From: JBBIWA01 sp037439425
GTDB lineage: Bacteria; Acidobacteriota; Blastocatellia; RBC074
Direction: 5' to 3'
DNA length: 64,000 nt
NCBI GenBank assembly: GCA_037439425.1
Contig: JBBIWA010000017.1
Location: 24,351-88,350 of the forward strand
Below the pieces are notes generated by a model that was not told where the DNA came from, made no database searches, and worked only from the letters and a program-made list of their open reading frames with translations. Positions 18,730-27,339 of the stretch are shown here, piece by piece. Numbering within the stretch: the stretch's first letter is position 1; every line of letters starts with the position of its first letter. The position numbers and the translations under genes were made by a program.

Positions 18730-19941
18730 ATGAGCTATTCCGAGATCGTTGAAGCTGAAGGCCATCTGGTTGACTCGCAAATTCTCTCGCAGATCTTCGA
18801 CCGTGTGATTGAATGTGGCGCGGCTTTTGAAGTTATCTCATTCACTCTGGGCCGCACCAATGAAGAGTTCTCTCACCTGCGCATGCGGGTGGCCGCTTCA
18901 ACTCCAGAGATCCTGAAAAAGACGCTGGAAGAGCTGGTCAAACTGGGCTGCTCCGAAACGGAGATCGCTGACGCGACGCTCAAACCCGCTGAAGCCGATA
19001 AAGTGGTCCCCGATGACTTCTATTCCACGACCAATCATCGCACTTTCGTGCGCATCAATGGCTCTTGGATTGAAGTAGCTAAACAACGCATGGACGCGGT
19101 GATCGTCGTCACAGGCCAGCTAGCCGAATGCCGCAAGCTGCGCGATGTGCGCCAGGGCGAACTGGTCGTTTGCGGGCTGCACGGCATCCGCATCCAACCG
19201 GAGTTTAAAGAGCGCGACCGACTCGGCTTCGCCTTTATGTCGAACGAGATCTCGACCGAGCGCCGGGTCGAAACGGCCGCGCGCAAGGTTGCTGAGATGA
19301 TGCGTGGAATCAAAGCTGAGGGCGGCAAGATCATCTTCGTCGCCGGACCAGTAGTGATTCATACAGGCGGCTCAGCCGCTTTCAGCGAAATCATTCGCCG
19401 TGGATTCGTGGATGCTTTACTGGCCGGAAATGCTATCGCCGTTCACGACATCGAGCACGCGCTCTACGGCACTTCGCTTGGCGTGGATCTGGAGCACGGT
19501 GCGTCCACCGAAGAAGGCCATAAAAATCACATGCGCGCCATCAACACTATCAACCGCTATGGCTCAATCAAAGGTGCGGTCGAAGCTGGAGTGTTGCGCT
19601 CAGGCGTGATGTATGAATGTGTGAGGAATAACGTGCCATTTGTTCTGGCAGGCTCGATCCGCGATGATGGCCCCTTGCCTGACACGGAAATGGATTTGAT
19701 CAAGGCTCAGGAAGAATATGCGCGACTGCTGGAGGGAGCCAGAATGGTAGTTTGCCTGTCATCAATGCTGCATTCAATTGGAGTCGGCAACATGCTCCCC
19801 TCTTGGGTGCGGATGGTCTGCGTTGATATCAATCCAGCGGTGGTGACGAAACTATCCGATCGCGGCTCGCAACAGACGGTGGGCGTGGTGACCGACGTAG
19901 GCACTTTTTTGAACCTGTTGGCGCAACATCTGTGGGATTGA
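18730..19941 (+). CDS. TIGR00300/LOR-SDH domain protein, possible ornithine cyclodeaminase type
   Basis: 403 residues from ATG 18730, preceded by GGAAGAG; a GTG at 18697 is in frame but lacks an SD. The N-terminal ~100 residues (MSYSEIVEAEGHLVDSQILS onward) form the LOR/SDH small domain. The rest has a deoxyhypusine-synthase-like nucleotide-binding region with GPVVIHTGG, HDIEHALYGTSLG and VLAGSIRDDGPLPDT. The same domain forms the C-terminal half of cyanobacterial AgrE/ArgZ and the archaeal-type ornithine cyclodeaminase, which convert ornithine to proline and ammonia with NAD. Activity here is inferred. The gene appears monocistronic; no proline or arginine gene flanks it. Confidence 0.75.
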   Translation: MSYSEIVEAEGHLVDSQILSQIFDRVIECGAAFEVISFTLGRTNEEFSHLRMRVAASTPEILKKTLEELVKLGCSETEIADATLKPAEADKVVPDDFYSTTNHRTFVRINGSWIEVAKQRMDAVIVVTGQLAECRKLRDVRQGELVVCGLHGIRIQPEFKERDRLGFAFMSNEISTERRVETAARKVAEMMRGIKAEGGKIIFVAGPVVIHTGGSAAFSEIIRRGFVDALLAGNAIAVHDIEHALYGTSLGVDLEHGASTEEGHKNHMRAINTINRYGSIKGAVEAGVLRSGVMYECVRNNVPFVLAGSIRDDGPLPDTEMDLIKAQEEYARLLEGARMVVCLSSMLHSIGVGNMLPSWVRMVCVDINPAVVTKLSDRGSQQTVGVVTDVGTFLNLLAQHLWD

Positions 19942-20493
19942 GAAAAGGTGCGCCCTGCTTGTCCTTACTACAGCGATGTTCAAAGGGAATGAGGAGCCTG
20001 CGGTGAAAAGAGAGAGTTAGTGCTACCGTGTCACAAAATCCTTCAATTTCTTAGAGACCACCTTTGAAGTCCCCCAAGGGGACAGAGTCAAGAGCCTCTG
20101 GTTTCTCCACAAATTCTTGGCTCGCCACGCAAGTCACAGAGAACAGCCCAGGGTGAAGCACAAGCGAAACCCTGACCGGATAAGCTATCCGGCCGCAGCC
20201 TGTGAGGTGGGCAAGCGGCAGCCAAAAGGCGACGTTTGGTACCATCCATCAGGCGTCGGCAGAGGCCAGCAGGAAGATCGCCAGATGTGGAATCTCTGGA
20301 ACGCGAGCGGCCAGCAAGAAGGTAGCAAGGTGTGAAACATCTGGAACCGTCATCATGCGCGCTTGAAGAGACGCCAGAGTTCGGTGTTTGCCTGCTGCGG
20401 GGGTACACAAAGAGCAATCCAAGCAACCGGTAGATGCAGCTAACCTGCTGGCTAAGCGTAACTCACGAACAAGTACGCCCTCTCCTTCGCTTC
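19942..20493. other. Intergenic with degenerate tandem repeat
   Basis: 552 bp between the LOR/SDH gene and the end of lutC. At 20264-20348 a ~40-bp unit beginning GGCCAGCA and ending TCTGGAAC occurs twice with a 45-bp period and about ten differences. The minus strand holds an 82-codon frame (20249-20497) whose GTG overlaps the lutC stop, encoding the repeated peptide HLATFLLA/HLAIFLLA; I treat it as unlikely to be a gene. Confidence 0.4.
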
Positions 20494-21246
20494 TCACTGA
20501 GGCGCAGTGTTGAGGCTATCAAGCGAAGAGGCCGCCCGCCCAATTGAATGCTGGTCAGCGAGAATGATGGCGTGCAGCTCTTTCGGCCCATGCACGCCGA
20601 CGCTGAGCGTCAGTTCAATGTCGCCCGTGCGGCTGGGACCAGTGATGAAAGTAGCAGACTGGGCTGGCTCCTGACGGCTTGTGCGTTCCGCCTTCAATTG
20701 GGAGAGCACTTCCGCCAGACTGGCTTTGATCTGGTGCGGTTGAAGCACTGCAATGTGAATTGGAGGGAGAAGTGAAACCAGCAGCGCGTGCTGCTCATCG
20801 CTGCTGAGCGAGAGCGTACCCGTCTCTGCCAGCGCATCTTCAACGGCGGTCACCCCCACATCGCACCTGGCCAGATGCGCGATCACCTCTTCGTAGCTGC
20901 GATGAGCAAACTCATCGGCTGCGCTCACCGATAACTGGCGCAGAGCCAGTTGCGCAGCCAGATTCAGCTCCTGAAGTAACGACGAGCCAGAAAGTGCAAC
21001 CTCGGTGGCCGCAGCACGATGGCAGATCTGTGCGATGCAAGCGGCCACCTCTTCAGCGTCGCGCGCTTCGTGCACTTTGCCGCCTGTTGCTTCCAGCACC
21101 TGCTTGAAACGAATGACCAGCCCTTCATTCCACCTTTCAGTTTTGCCGTGATCAAACGGCAGCAGCGGCGCAGGCTGCATCGTTGTCTTTCGACCCAGCG
21201 CGCGGCGAATCTCGGTCAGAACCCGATTGCGTTCATTATCACTCAT
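20494..21246 (-). CDS. lutC: LUD-domain lactate utilisation protein C
   Basis: 250 residues from ATG 21246, 9 bp after the lutB stop; a GTG at 21255 directly abuts lutB. Single LUD domain (DUF162): TEVALSGSSLLQEL mid-protein, VTAVEDALAETGTLSLSS and SATFITGPSRTGDIELTL near the C terminus, the last being the LUD signature. With LutA and LutB it forms the iron-sulphur lactate oxidation complex that turns L-lactate into pyruvate. Length matches the family (~240). No lutA is present next to it. Confidence 0.85.
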   Translation of the reverse strand: MSDNERNRVLTEIRRALGRKTTMQPAPLLPFDHGKTERWNEGLVIRFKQVLEATGGKVHEARDAEEVAACIAQICHRAAATEVALSGSSLLQELNLAAQLALRQLSVSAADEFAHRSYEEVIAHLARCDVGVTAVEDALAETGTLSLSSDEQHALLVSLLPPIHIAVLQPHQIKASLAEVLSQLKAERTSRQEPAQSATFITGPSRTGDIELTLSVGVHGPKELHAIILADQHSIGRAASSLDSLNTAPQ

Positions 21247-21255
21247 TGCTATCAC

Positions 21256-22689
21256 TCATTGCTCGTTTTGCTCCTGCCATCGCTCGCGGAATGATTTGCC
21301 CGCCGGGGCAGGAAAGTCACGATAGTCAGTCCACTCCTTGAGCGGTGGCACACCAGAATGCGTGATCTTGCCGCCATCGGCGAGTATCTGCGCTAGCTTG
21401 CGCATCACACGCCCAGCTGCGGCAAACCACTTCGGATGGCGTACCATCACCGAGTAAGCGCGCATTGCCAACCGCTCACCCAGCTTTTGCGCATCAAGCT
21501 TAGTTGTAGTCGTTGCCGTGCTGTTGACTTGATGGCGCAACTGGAGCAGCAGGTCGGGCAGATTGATCTTGACCGGGCAGGCATCTTTGCACGCGCCACA
21601 GAGGCTGGAAGCGAAAGGAAGCTCGCTCGCCTTCTGCAAACTTTGCAACTGCGGCGTGATCACCGCTCCGATAGGACCGGGATAGATCCAGCCATAAGCC
21701 TGCCCGCCGATCTTCTGATAAACCGGACAAACGTTGAGACACGCGCCGCAACGAATGCAGTAAAGCGACTCGCGCATCTTCTCGTCAGCCAGCATGCGCG
21801 TGCGACCGTTATCCATAATCACCAGATGAAACTCCGGCTCGATGCGCCCTCTCTCCAGGCGTTTTGGGCCAGTGATGAATGACACATAAGAGGACATCAG
21901 TTGCCCTGTCGCGCTGCGCGGAAGCAGGCGCAAAAAGACGGCCAGGTCTGCAAAGCGCGGGATGACCTTCTCAATGCCCATCAAGGCGACGTGCAGCGGC
22001 GGCAGTTGCGTGCTCAACCGGATGTTGCCCTCGTTTTCGACCAGTACGATGGTGCCGGTCTCGGCAATGGCGAAGTTAACACCCGTGATGCCCATCTCTG
22101 CCGAGAGAAATTCATTTCGCAATTTCTCCCGCGCAATCGCCGTCAGTTCTTCGACCACTTCGGTGCGCATCACCTGCAGCTTGTCAGCGAAGAGATCGCC
22201 GATTTGCTCGCGCGTTTTATGAATTGCTGGCGCGATGATGTGAGTTGGGCGCTCGCGCGCCAGCTGAATGATGTATTCGCCGAGGTCGGTTTCCACAGGG
22301 CGCACGCCAGCAGCCTCGAGCGCCTGATTGAGTTCGACCTCTTCGGTCGCCATTGATTTGCTCTTGACCGCTGTTTTGACTCCGCGTGAGCATGCCAGTT
22401 GATTGATGTAGTGGCAGACATCCTCGCCTGTGCTGGCCCAGTAGACCTTCCCGCCGAGCGCCGTCACTCGCTCGGCGAGCTGCTCTAAATAGTAATCGAG
22501 GTGATTGAGCGTATGTTCTTTGATCTGTCTGGCGCGTTCACGCAGCTCTTCCCATTCAGGCAAATTGGCTGTGGCTTTGCGGCGCAGCTCAACAAACCTG
22601 CCAGTGGCGCGTTTGAGCGCCAATTGGAGCGTCACATTTTGAAGCGCCGAATGCGAACGTTGAGCAAGCGTCTGTTGTGTGATCTCCAT
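21256..22689 (-). CDS. lutB: Iron-sulphur LUD protein LutB
   Basis: 477 residues, ATG 22689 after AAGGAG. The N-terminal ~300 residues are a LUD domain ending in SYVSFITGPKRLERG. Two ferredoxin-type 4Fe-4S motifs follow: CIRCGACLNVCPVY near 311 and CGACKDACPVKINLP near 362. A helical tail closes the protein. It is the electron-transfer subunit of the Lut L-lactate oxidation system. It forms a two-gene operon with lutC. The region upstream is occupied by repeats rather than lutA, so the third subunit must be encoded elsewhere or replaced. Confidence 0.9.
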   Translation of the reverse strand: MEITQQTLAQRSHSALQNVTLQLALKRATGRFVELRRKATANLPEWEELRERARQIKEHTLNHLDYYLEQLAERVTALGGKVYWASTGEDVCHYINQLACSRGVKTAVKSKSMATEEVELNQALEAAGVRPVETDLGEYIIQLARERPTHIIAPAIHKTREQIGDLFADKLQVMRTEVVEELTAIAREKLRNEFLSAEMGITGVNFAIAETGTIVLVENEGNIRLSTQLPPLHVALMGIEKVIPRFADLAVFLRLLPRSATGQLMSSYVSFITGPKRLERGRIEPEFHLVIMDNGRTRMLADEKMRESLYCIRCGACLNVCPVYQKIGGQAYGWIYPGPIGAVITPQLQSLQKASELPFASSLCGACKDACPVKINLPDLLLQLRHQVNSTATTTTKLDAQKLGERLAMRAYSVMVRHPKWFAAAGRVMRKLAQILADGGKITHSGVPPLKEWTDYRDFPAPAGKSFRERWQEQNEQ

Positions 22690-23640
22690 GCTGGACTCCT
22701 TCTTTTGAGCTACTACCTGAACAGATTTCCCCTCTCAAGTTATCTTCGCGTTCCTTCAGAATCCGACCAGCCAGCCAAATCAGAATCCTCTGGAAAACTG
22801 CATGGTATACCCCAAGCTTTAGCGGCTTTACAACAGATAGCCTAGGGTGAAGGCAAAACAGCCGCCCCCTCAAATGGGTGGCCCCACTGCCTCTTGGCTG
22901 CGGTCGCCCGCCTCGTGGGCTGTGGCCGGATCCAGCCTACCCAGTCATGGTTTAGCCTGCGTTTCACCCTGGACTGGATTCTGGCAGGGTTTACTTCGGA
23001 TGTGCAGCTACTTGTGGAGAACCTAATTGCGGATTGCGAATTGCGAATTGCGGATTTGCCAGGCGGGTGACAGCTTGCTGTGAGCGGGTGGGTTCTTTTT
23101 TCAGCCCGCCCACGCGGGCAACAGCATATAGCCTGGGGTGACTTGTGGATTGCGAATTGCGGATTGCGGATTTGCCAACTGGGTGACGGCTTGCTGTGAT
23201 CGGTTGGGCTCTCTTTTCAGCCCGCGCAGGCGGGCGACAGCATATAGCCTGGGGTGCAAACCCCAGGAATGAGCAACCACCCAATCAAACGAGCCCGCGC
23301 AGGCTGGCGACAGCGATTAGATGGAATACGGATGTTCAGTTTATACTCCAAGCTCCTCTCCTATCTTATCTTTTCACCTAAATTTTGCGCAAAAATAAGA
23401 GATCTCTACCACGTCAGGAAGAAGCTTTACCGATAAGTAGCGGGCCAGTTGCAGGGGGTTGGTGCTCGGACCAATGGTTCCGCCTGGCCGCTGCAGCGAG
23501 GCGGGTGGTGAGAAAGTGGTGGCTCTTCGAGTCTGTGTGACGAATAACAGGCTAGACCTGATGAGACCTCTGGTAGCGAATCGAAATAAGGTTAGCCGCT
23601 TGATGCCTACCAAGCCCTGGTTGGCACACCGGGTACTCCT
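22690..23640. other. Gene-free repeat-rich region between lutB and the atp operon
   Basis: No supported gene. It holds a degenerate copy of the ATAGCCTAGGGTG motif near 22836, the duplicated REP-like unit (23027-23256), a partial AGCCCGCGCAGGCTGGCGACAGC near 23292, and then unique sequence up to the MITE-like element. A 97-codon minus-strand frame through the repeats (22991-23284) encodes a peptide that simply repeats with the DNA and is rejected. Confidence 0.5.
23027..23256. repeat. Two tandem REP-like units (~112 bp each)
   Basis: Unit one runs 23027-23140 and unit two 23147-23256. Each begins with ATTGCGGATTGCGAATTGCG-type hexamer repeats, then TTTGCCA, GGGTGACAGCTTGCTGTGA, and ends in a GC-rich hairpin (CAGCCCGCGCAGGCGGGCGA or variant) plus CAGCATATAGCCTGGGGTG. 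The end of unit two continues into CAAACCCCAGG, which pairs with CCTGGGGT. Confidence 0.8.
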
Positions 23641-23873
23641 GGGTGCACGATTGTAGGGTGAAAAAGCAGTAAGTATCGGTGGTGAGCCCCGGTGGGGGCC
23701 TCAGATGATAGCGAGTCTGAGCCAGCGCGGGTGGGGCCAGGTCTGTAGAGCCTAAGGCCGCCCCGGCCGTGGCAGGTGGTATGGTGGGCGAGAGCTTCCT
23801 CTCCACCAGCGCCCCTAGCGGGGCTAAGGCTTCAACCGATCTTCTTTTGACCCTACAATCGTGACGTGCACCC
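23641..23873. mobile_element. MITE-like element with imperfect inverted ends and 8-bp flanking repeat
   Basis: The left end GGGTGCACGATTGTAGGGTG reappears inverted at the right end (23873 back to ~23840) with one 5-nt insertion (TCACG) and small changes; similarity continues further inward (ATCGGT, AGCCCC...GGGG). GGTACTCC is present directly on both sides (23632-23639 and 23874-23881), as an 8-bp target duplication would be; one extra T lies at 23640. There is no open frame of any length inside, so it would be non-autonomous. The right end abuts the TTGACA of the proposed atp promoter. Confidence 0.6.
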
Positions 23874-23882
23874 GGTACTCCG

Positions 23883-23912
23883 TTGACACTGTGTGAAAAT
23901 ATGTGCTAATTA
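23883..23912 (+). promoter_or_regulatory. Candidate promoter of the atp operon
   Basis: Perfect TTGACA at 23883-23888, then 18 bp, then TAATTA at 23907-23912 as a weak -10. The -35 starts 10 bp from the end of the MITE-like element and the first atp gene begins 55 bp downstream. Confidence 0.35.
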
Positions 23913-23966
23913 TTCTTGCTCATTTGAGGAATCGCCTTATCATATCAGATTCTAGAGGAAGATTAA

Positions 23967-24455
23967 GTGGTGGATGTTGCCCTCTTCGTGCTGCTGGCAG
24001 GTAATATTCTGAGCCTTGATGGATCGTTCCTGTTCATCTTCATCTCGATCTTCGTGCTGATCTTTATCCTTAACGCCACGCTGTTTCGTCCGATCAATCA
24101 AGTACTTGACGAACGTGAGCGGTTAAGTGGTGGAAGGCTGGCAGAAGCCCGGCAGATGTTGGCGCAGTATGAGGAACGATTGCAGTATTACGAGGCACAG
24201 ACCCGCGCAGCGCGCGCCGCAAGTTACCAACTGTTGGAAGCGCAGCGCCGCCAGGCACTCAATGCGCGCCAAGAGATGCTGGCTCAGGTGAAGGCGGAGA
24301 CCTCGGCCCAGATTGAGGCCGCCAAACAAGAGATTGCCGATCAGGTCAAGGTCACGCGCGCCAGTCTGGAACAGGAAGCGCGGGTACTCGCTATGAGCAT
24401 CTCCTCAAATATTCTACAACGCCCTGTCACATTGCTGGAGGGGATCGGAAGATAA
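23967..24455 (+). CDS. F0F1 ATP synthase subunit B' (b-type stator)
   Basis: 162 residues from a GTG at 23967, 7 nt after GAGGA. One membrane helix near residues 20-40 (FLFIFISIFVLIFILNATLF) is followed by RPINQVLDERERL and a long charged helix, as expected for a peripheral-stalk b' subunit. It opens the operon b', b, delta, alpha, gamma. Having two different b genes in tandem is typical of cyanobacteria, phototrophs and some acidobacteria. Subunits a and c, which usually precede it, are absent here. Confidence 0.85.
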   Translation: MVDVALFVLLAGNILSLDGSFLFIFISIFVLIFILNATLFRPINQVLDERERLSGGRLAEARQMLAQYEERLQYYEAQTRAARAASYQLLEAQRRQALNARQEMLAQVKAETSAQIEAAKQEIADQVKVTRASLEQEARVLAMSISSNILQRPVTLLEGIGR

Positions 24456-25009
24456 TGACAAAACTAGCTCAGCTTTCCTCGCTCCTGCTCTGCTTCCCAC
24501 ATCTGTTAACACTTCCGTCACCAGGATTGGCTTTAGCCAATCCGGTTCTCGCCAAGACAGTTAATCTCGCGATCTTCCTGCTAATCCTTTATCTGGTTTT
24601 GCGGAAACCGACGCGCGAGTTCTTCCGCAAACGTTTCCTGGAGATACGCACCTCGCTGGAGCGCGCCGCCAAAGAGAAAGAGTTAGCCGCGGCCAGGCTC
24701 GCTGAGATCGACGCGCGGCTCAATCGCCTGGACGCAGAACTGGCTGAGATTCGCGCTCAGGCTGAACGGGAGGCTGCCGCCGAGCGAGCACGTATCGAGC
24801 AAACAGCACACGAGGAGGCCGAGAAGTTACGCCTCCTGGCGCAGCGTGAAATCGAGGCGGCGAAAAAGACGGCCCTGGTCGAGCTGAAGCAGTTCGCGGC
24901 CGAAAAGTCAGTCGAACTGGCCGAAGAGATTATCCGACGTGAACTCACCCAGGAAGATGACGCGAGACTGCTGAGGCGGCTGAGTGAAGAGTTCGAGCGA
25001 GTGAAATAG
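24455..25009 (+). CDS. atpF: F0F1 ATP synthase subunit b
   Basis: 184 residues; the ATG at 24455 overlaps the TAA of b' by 1 nt. Hydrophobic N terminus with a helix at ~30-48 (VNLAIFLLILYLVLRKP) followed by TREFFRKRFLEIRTSLERA and a long Glu/Ala/Arg-rich helix to residue ~165. It is the second stator strand linking the membrane sector to delta. The first ~25 residues look signal-peptide-like, a feature seen in some b subunits. Confidence 0.88.
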   Translation: MTKLAQLSSLLLCFPHLLTLPSPGLALANPVLAKTVNLAIFLLILYLVLRKPTREFFRKRFLEIRTSLERAAKEKELAAARLAEIDARLNRLDAELAEIRAQAEREAAAERARIEQTAHEEAEKLRLLAQREIEAAKKTALVELKQFAAEKSVELAEEIIRRELTQEDDARLLRRLSEEFERVK

Positions 25010-25079
25010 ACTGATCAGCGGTCAGTGGTTAGCCCGCGACGGAAAACTGGATACCGAGCAGTGATCAACTTATGAGTTT

Positions 25080-25622
25080 ATGAGTAACGCTACCATTGCT
25101 AATCGCTATGCACGTGCGCTGGCCGATGTCATCAGCGAGCGTCATGAAGTGACCGATGTCGTCGGTGAGTTAAGCGCCTTCGCGCAGTTGATGCAGCAAC
25201 ACGGCCCGCTGCGCGAGGTCTTCGCCAGTCCAGCCATCCCGCTTGAGCGCAAGCGTGGTGTGCTGAACGAGGTGCTTCAACGAATGCAAGTGCGCAAGAC
25301 AACCAGTAACTTTCTGCAGTTGCTGTTGGCTAATCATCGGTTGCATAACCTTGATCAGATCCTCAGCAGTTTGGGCCGCGAACTGGATCAGCGCAGTGGT
25401 ATTGTCATGGCCGAAGTGACCACGGCGCGCGCCATCAGCGAGTCGGAGCGCGAACTGTTGCTCGGAAGGCTGCGCGCGATGACAGGCAAGGAGGTGCGCC
25501 TGCAATTCCGCACCGATCCCAGCCTCATTGGCGGCGTGGTTACGCGCATTGGCAGTCTGATCTTTGATGGATCAATCAAGACTCAACTGGCCCAGATGAA
25601 ACAGCGCCTCCAGCAACCATAG
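25080..25622 (+). CDS. atpH: F0F1 ATP synthase subunit delta
   Basis: 180 residues. OSCP/delta fold: MSNATIANRYARALADVI at the N terminus and the C-terminal signature DPSLIGGVVTRIGSLIFDGS. It clamps the b/b' stalk to the top of the alpha subunits. Length is normal. The SD before ATG 25080 is weak, and a short frame ATG-AGT-TTA-TGA ends right at the start (ATG 25073, TGA overlapping), which may aid re-initiation. A 70-bp spacer separates it from atpF. Confidence 0.92.
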   Translation: MSNATIANRYARALADVISERHEVTDVVGELSAFAQLMQQHGPLREVFASPAIPLERKRGVLNEVLQRMQVRKTTSNFLQLLLANHRLHNLDQILSSLGRELDQRSGIVMAEVTTARAISESERELLLGRLRAMTGKEVRLQFRTDPSLIGGVVTRIGSLIFDGSIKTQLAQMKQRLQQP

Positions 25623-25671
25623 CGAAGAACGAGTGCTGAGAAGGCGGCCAGGATTTATCTCAGTGACAAGA

Positions 25672-25714
25672 GATGAGTGACAAGTTAGAACTCCTTTCCC
25701 ACTCGTCACTCATC
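25672..25714 (+). promoter_or_regulatory. Inter-cistronic hairpin between atpH and atpA
   Basis: GATGAGTGAC (25672-25681) pairs perfectly with GTCACTCATC (25705-25714) across a 23-nt loop. It has no T-run, so it is more likely an mRNA processing or stability element than a terminator. Confidence 0.4.
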
Positions 25715-25730
25715 CTGCTTCGGAGCGAAC

Positions 25731-27266
25731 ATGGCAAACGAAATCAGAGCGGACGAGATCAGTAAGATCATTCGACAGCAGATCGAGAACTTTGATAGCG
25801 GGATGACCGTCGCTGAGGTCGGTACGGTAATCAAGGTCGGCGATGGGATTGCGGAGATCCACGGCCTGGATCGCGTCATGGCCGGTGAGCTGCTGGAATT
25901 TGAGCAAGGAGCCAGCGGGCTGGCGCTCAACCTCGAAGAGGACAAAGTCGGCTGCGTGCTTTTAGGGGACTACCAGGGAGTGAAAGAAGGTGGCCTGGTC
26001 AAACGCACCAAGCGCATCATCGAAGTGCCTGTCGGAGAAGCACTCATTGGCCGCGTCGTCAATGCGCTCGGCCAACCGGCTGATGGCAAAGGTCCCATCT
26101 TCACAGAGCATTTTAATCCGATCGAGCGCCTGGCTCCTGGCATTGTTGATCGCCAACCGGTGAAGGAACCGGTACAAACCGGCCTCAAAGCCATTGACTC
26201 GATGGTGCCGATTGGGCGCGGCCAGCGCGAGTTAATCATCGGAGACCGGCAAACAGGTAAGACAGCCATCGCGATTGATACGATCATCAACCAGAAGGGT
26301 AAGGACATGATTTGTATCTACGTCGCCATCGGTCAGAAGGCTTCGACCATTGCCCAGGTGCGTGCCACACTTGAGAAGTATGGCGCGATGGATTACACGA
26401 CCATCGTGGCGGCTGCTGCCTCTGATCCGGCGGCGATGCAATACATCGCGCCTTACGCCGGCTGCGCCATGGGAGAATATTTCCGGGACCGCGGCCGCGC
26501 GGTGCTGTGTGTTTACGATGATCTGTCAAAACACGCCGCAGCTTATCGCGAAATCAGCCTCTTGCTGCGCCGTCCTCCTGGGCGCGAAGCCTATCCGGGC
26601 GATGTCTTCTACCTCCACTCGCGCCTGCTTGAGCGCGCTGCGAAATACAGCGATGAGAAGGGCGGCGGGAGCTTGACCGCCTTGCCAGTGATCGAGACGC
26701 AGGCGGGTGATATTTCAGCCTACATCCCGACCAATGTGATCTCGATTACGGACGGTCAGATCTTCCTCGAATCCGACCTCTTCAATGCGGGCATCCGTCC
26801 GGCGATCAACGTCGGTAACTCAGTGAGCCGCGTCGGCGGCAACGCTCAGATCAAGGCGATGAAGCAGGTCGCCGGCCGCCTGCGCCTGGAGCTGGCGCAA
26901 TACCGTGAGCTGGCCGCCTTCGCCATGTTCGCTTCGGACCTCGATCCAGCCACGCAACGCCAGCTGGCGCGCGGTCAGCGCCTGACGGAGATTCTCAAGC
27001 AAGATCAATACCAGCCGATGGATGTCGAAAAACAGGTGGTCGTCATCTGGGCTGCATCCAATGGCTATGTGGATGATCTGGAGGTGGCCGAAGTGCGCAA
27101 GTTCGAAGCCGCCTTGCTCAACTTCCTCGATAACAGCAAAGGCAGTTTGCTGGCCGCGATCCGTGAGCAGAAGGAGCTGAATGATGAAATCATCCGGCAG
27201 TTACACGAGGCGCTCAAAGAGTTCAAGGAGCGCTATGGGGCGCAAGCGCGAGGAGCAGCCTCTTAA
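25731..27266 (+). CDS. atpA: F0F1 ATP synthase subunit alpha
   Basis: 511 residues, normal length. N-terminal MANEIRADEISKIIRQQIEN, P-loop GDRQTGKT near residue 169-176, then QKASTIAQV and the ATP synthase alpha/beta signature PAINVGNSVSRVGG around residue 365. It forms the non-catalytic nucleotide-binding subunits of the F1 hexamer. The partner beta subunit (atpD) and epsilon (atpC) are not downstream, where gamma is followed directly by an unrelated VanZ-like gene. Confidence 0.97.
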   Translation: MANEIRADEISKIIRQQIENFDSGMTVAEVGTVIKVGDGIAEIHGLDRVMAGELLEFEQGASGLALNLEEDKVGCVLLGDYQGVKEGGLVKRTKRIIEVPVGEALIGRVVNALGQPADGKGPIFTEHFNPIERLAPGIVDRQPVKEPVQTGLKAIDSMVPIGRGQRELIIGDRQTGKTAIAIDTIINQKGKDMICIYVAIGQKASTIAQVRATLEKYGAMDYTTIVAAAASDPAAMQYIAPYAGCAMGEYFRDRGRAVLCVYDDLSKHAAAYREISLLLRRPPGREAYPGDVFYLHSRLLERAAKYSDEKGGGSLTALPVIETQAGDISAYIPTNVISITDGQIFLESDLFNAGIRPAINVGNSVSRVGGNAQIKAMKQVAGRLRLELAQYRELAAFAMFASDLDPATQRQLARGQRLTEILKQDQYQPMDVEKQVVVIWAASNGYVDDLEVAEVRKFEAALLNFLDNSKGSLLAAIREQKELNDEIIRQLHEALKEFKERYGAQARGAAS

Positions 27267-27275
27267 TCAAGGATG

Positions 27276-27323
27276 AAGAGCCAAGGGCCAAAAGCTCAAG
27301 GCTCGAAGTAGGCTTTGGCTCTT
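27276..27323 (+). promoter_or_regulatory. Inter-cistronic hairpin between atpA and atpG
   Basis: AAGAGCCAA (27276-27284) is complementary to TTGGCTCTT (27315-27323), a 9-bp stem with a 30-nt loop, followed by TAACCCTTTTT. The weak T-run could give partial attenuation, but atpG starts only 17 nt further on. Confidence 0.3.
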
Positions 27324-27339
27324 TAACCCTTTTTCACCT

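Noticed and set aside
20249..20497. 82-codon minus-strand frame whose GTG overlaps the lutC stop
   Set aside because: Attractive position, but the end is a degenerate 15-residue duplication mirroring a 45-bp DNA repeat and no family features are visible.
22991..23284. 97-codon minus-strand frame through the REP-like units
   Set aside because: The peptide repeats with the DNA repeat and has no SD; a by-product of the repeat.
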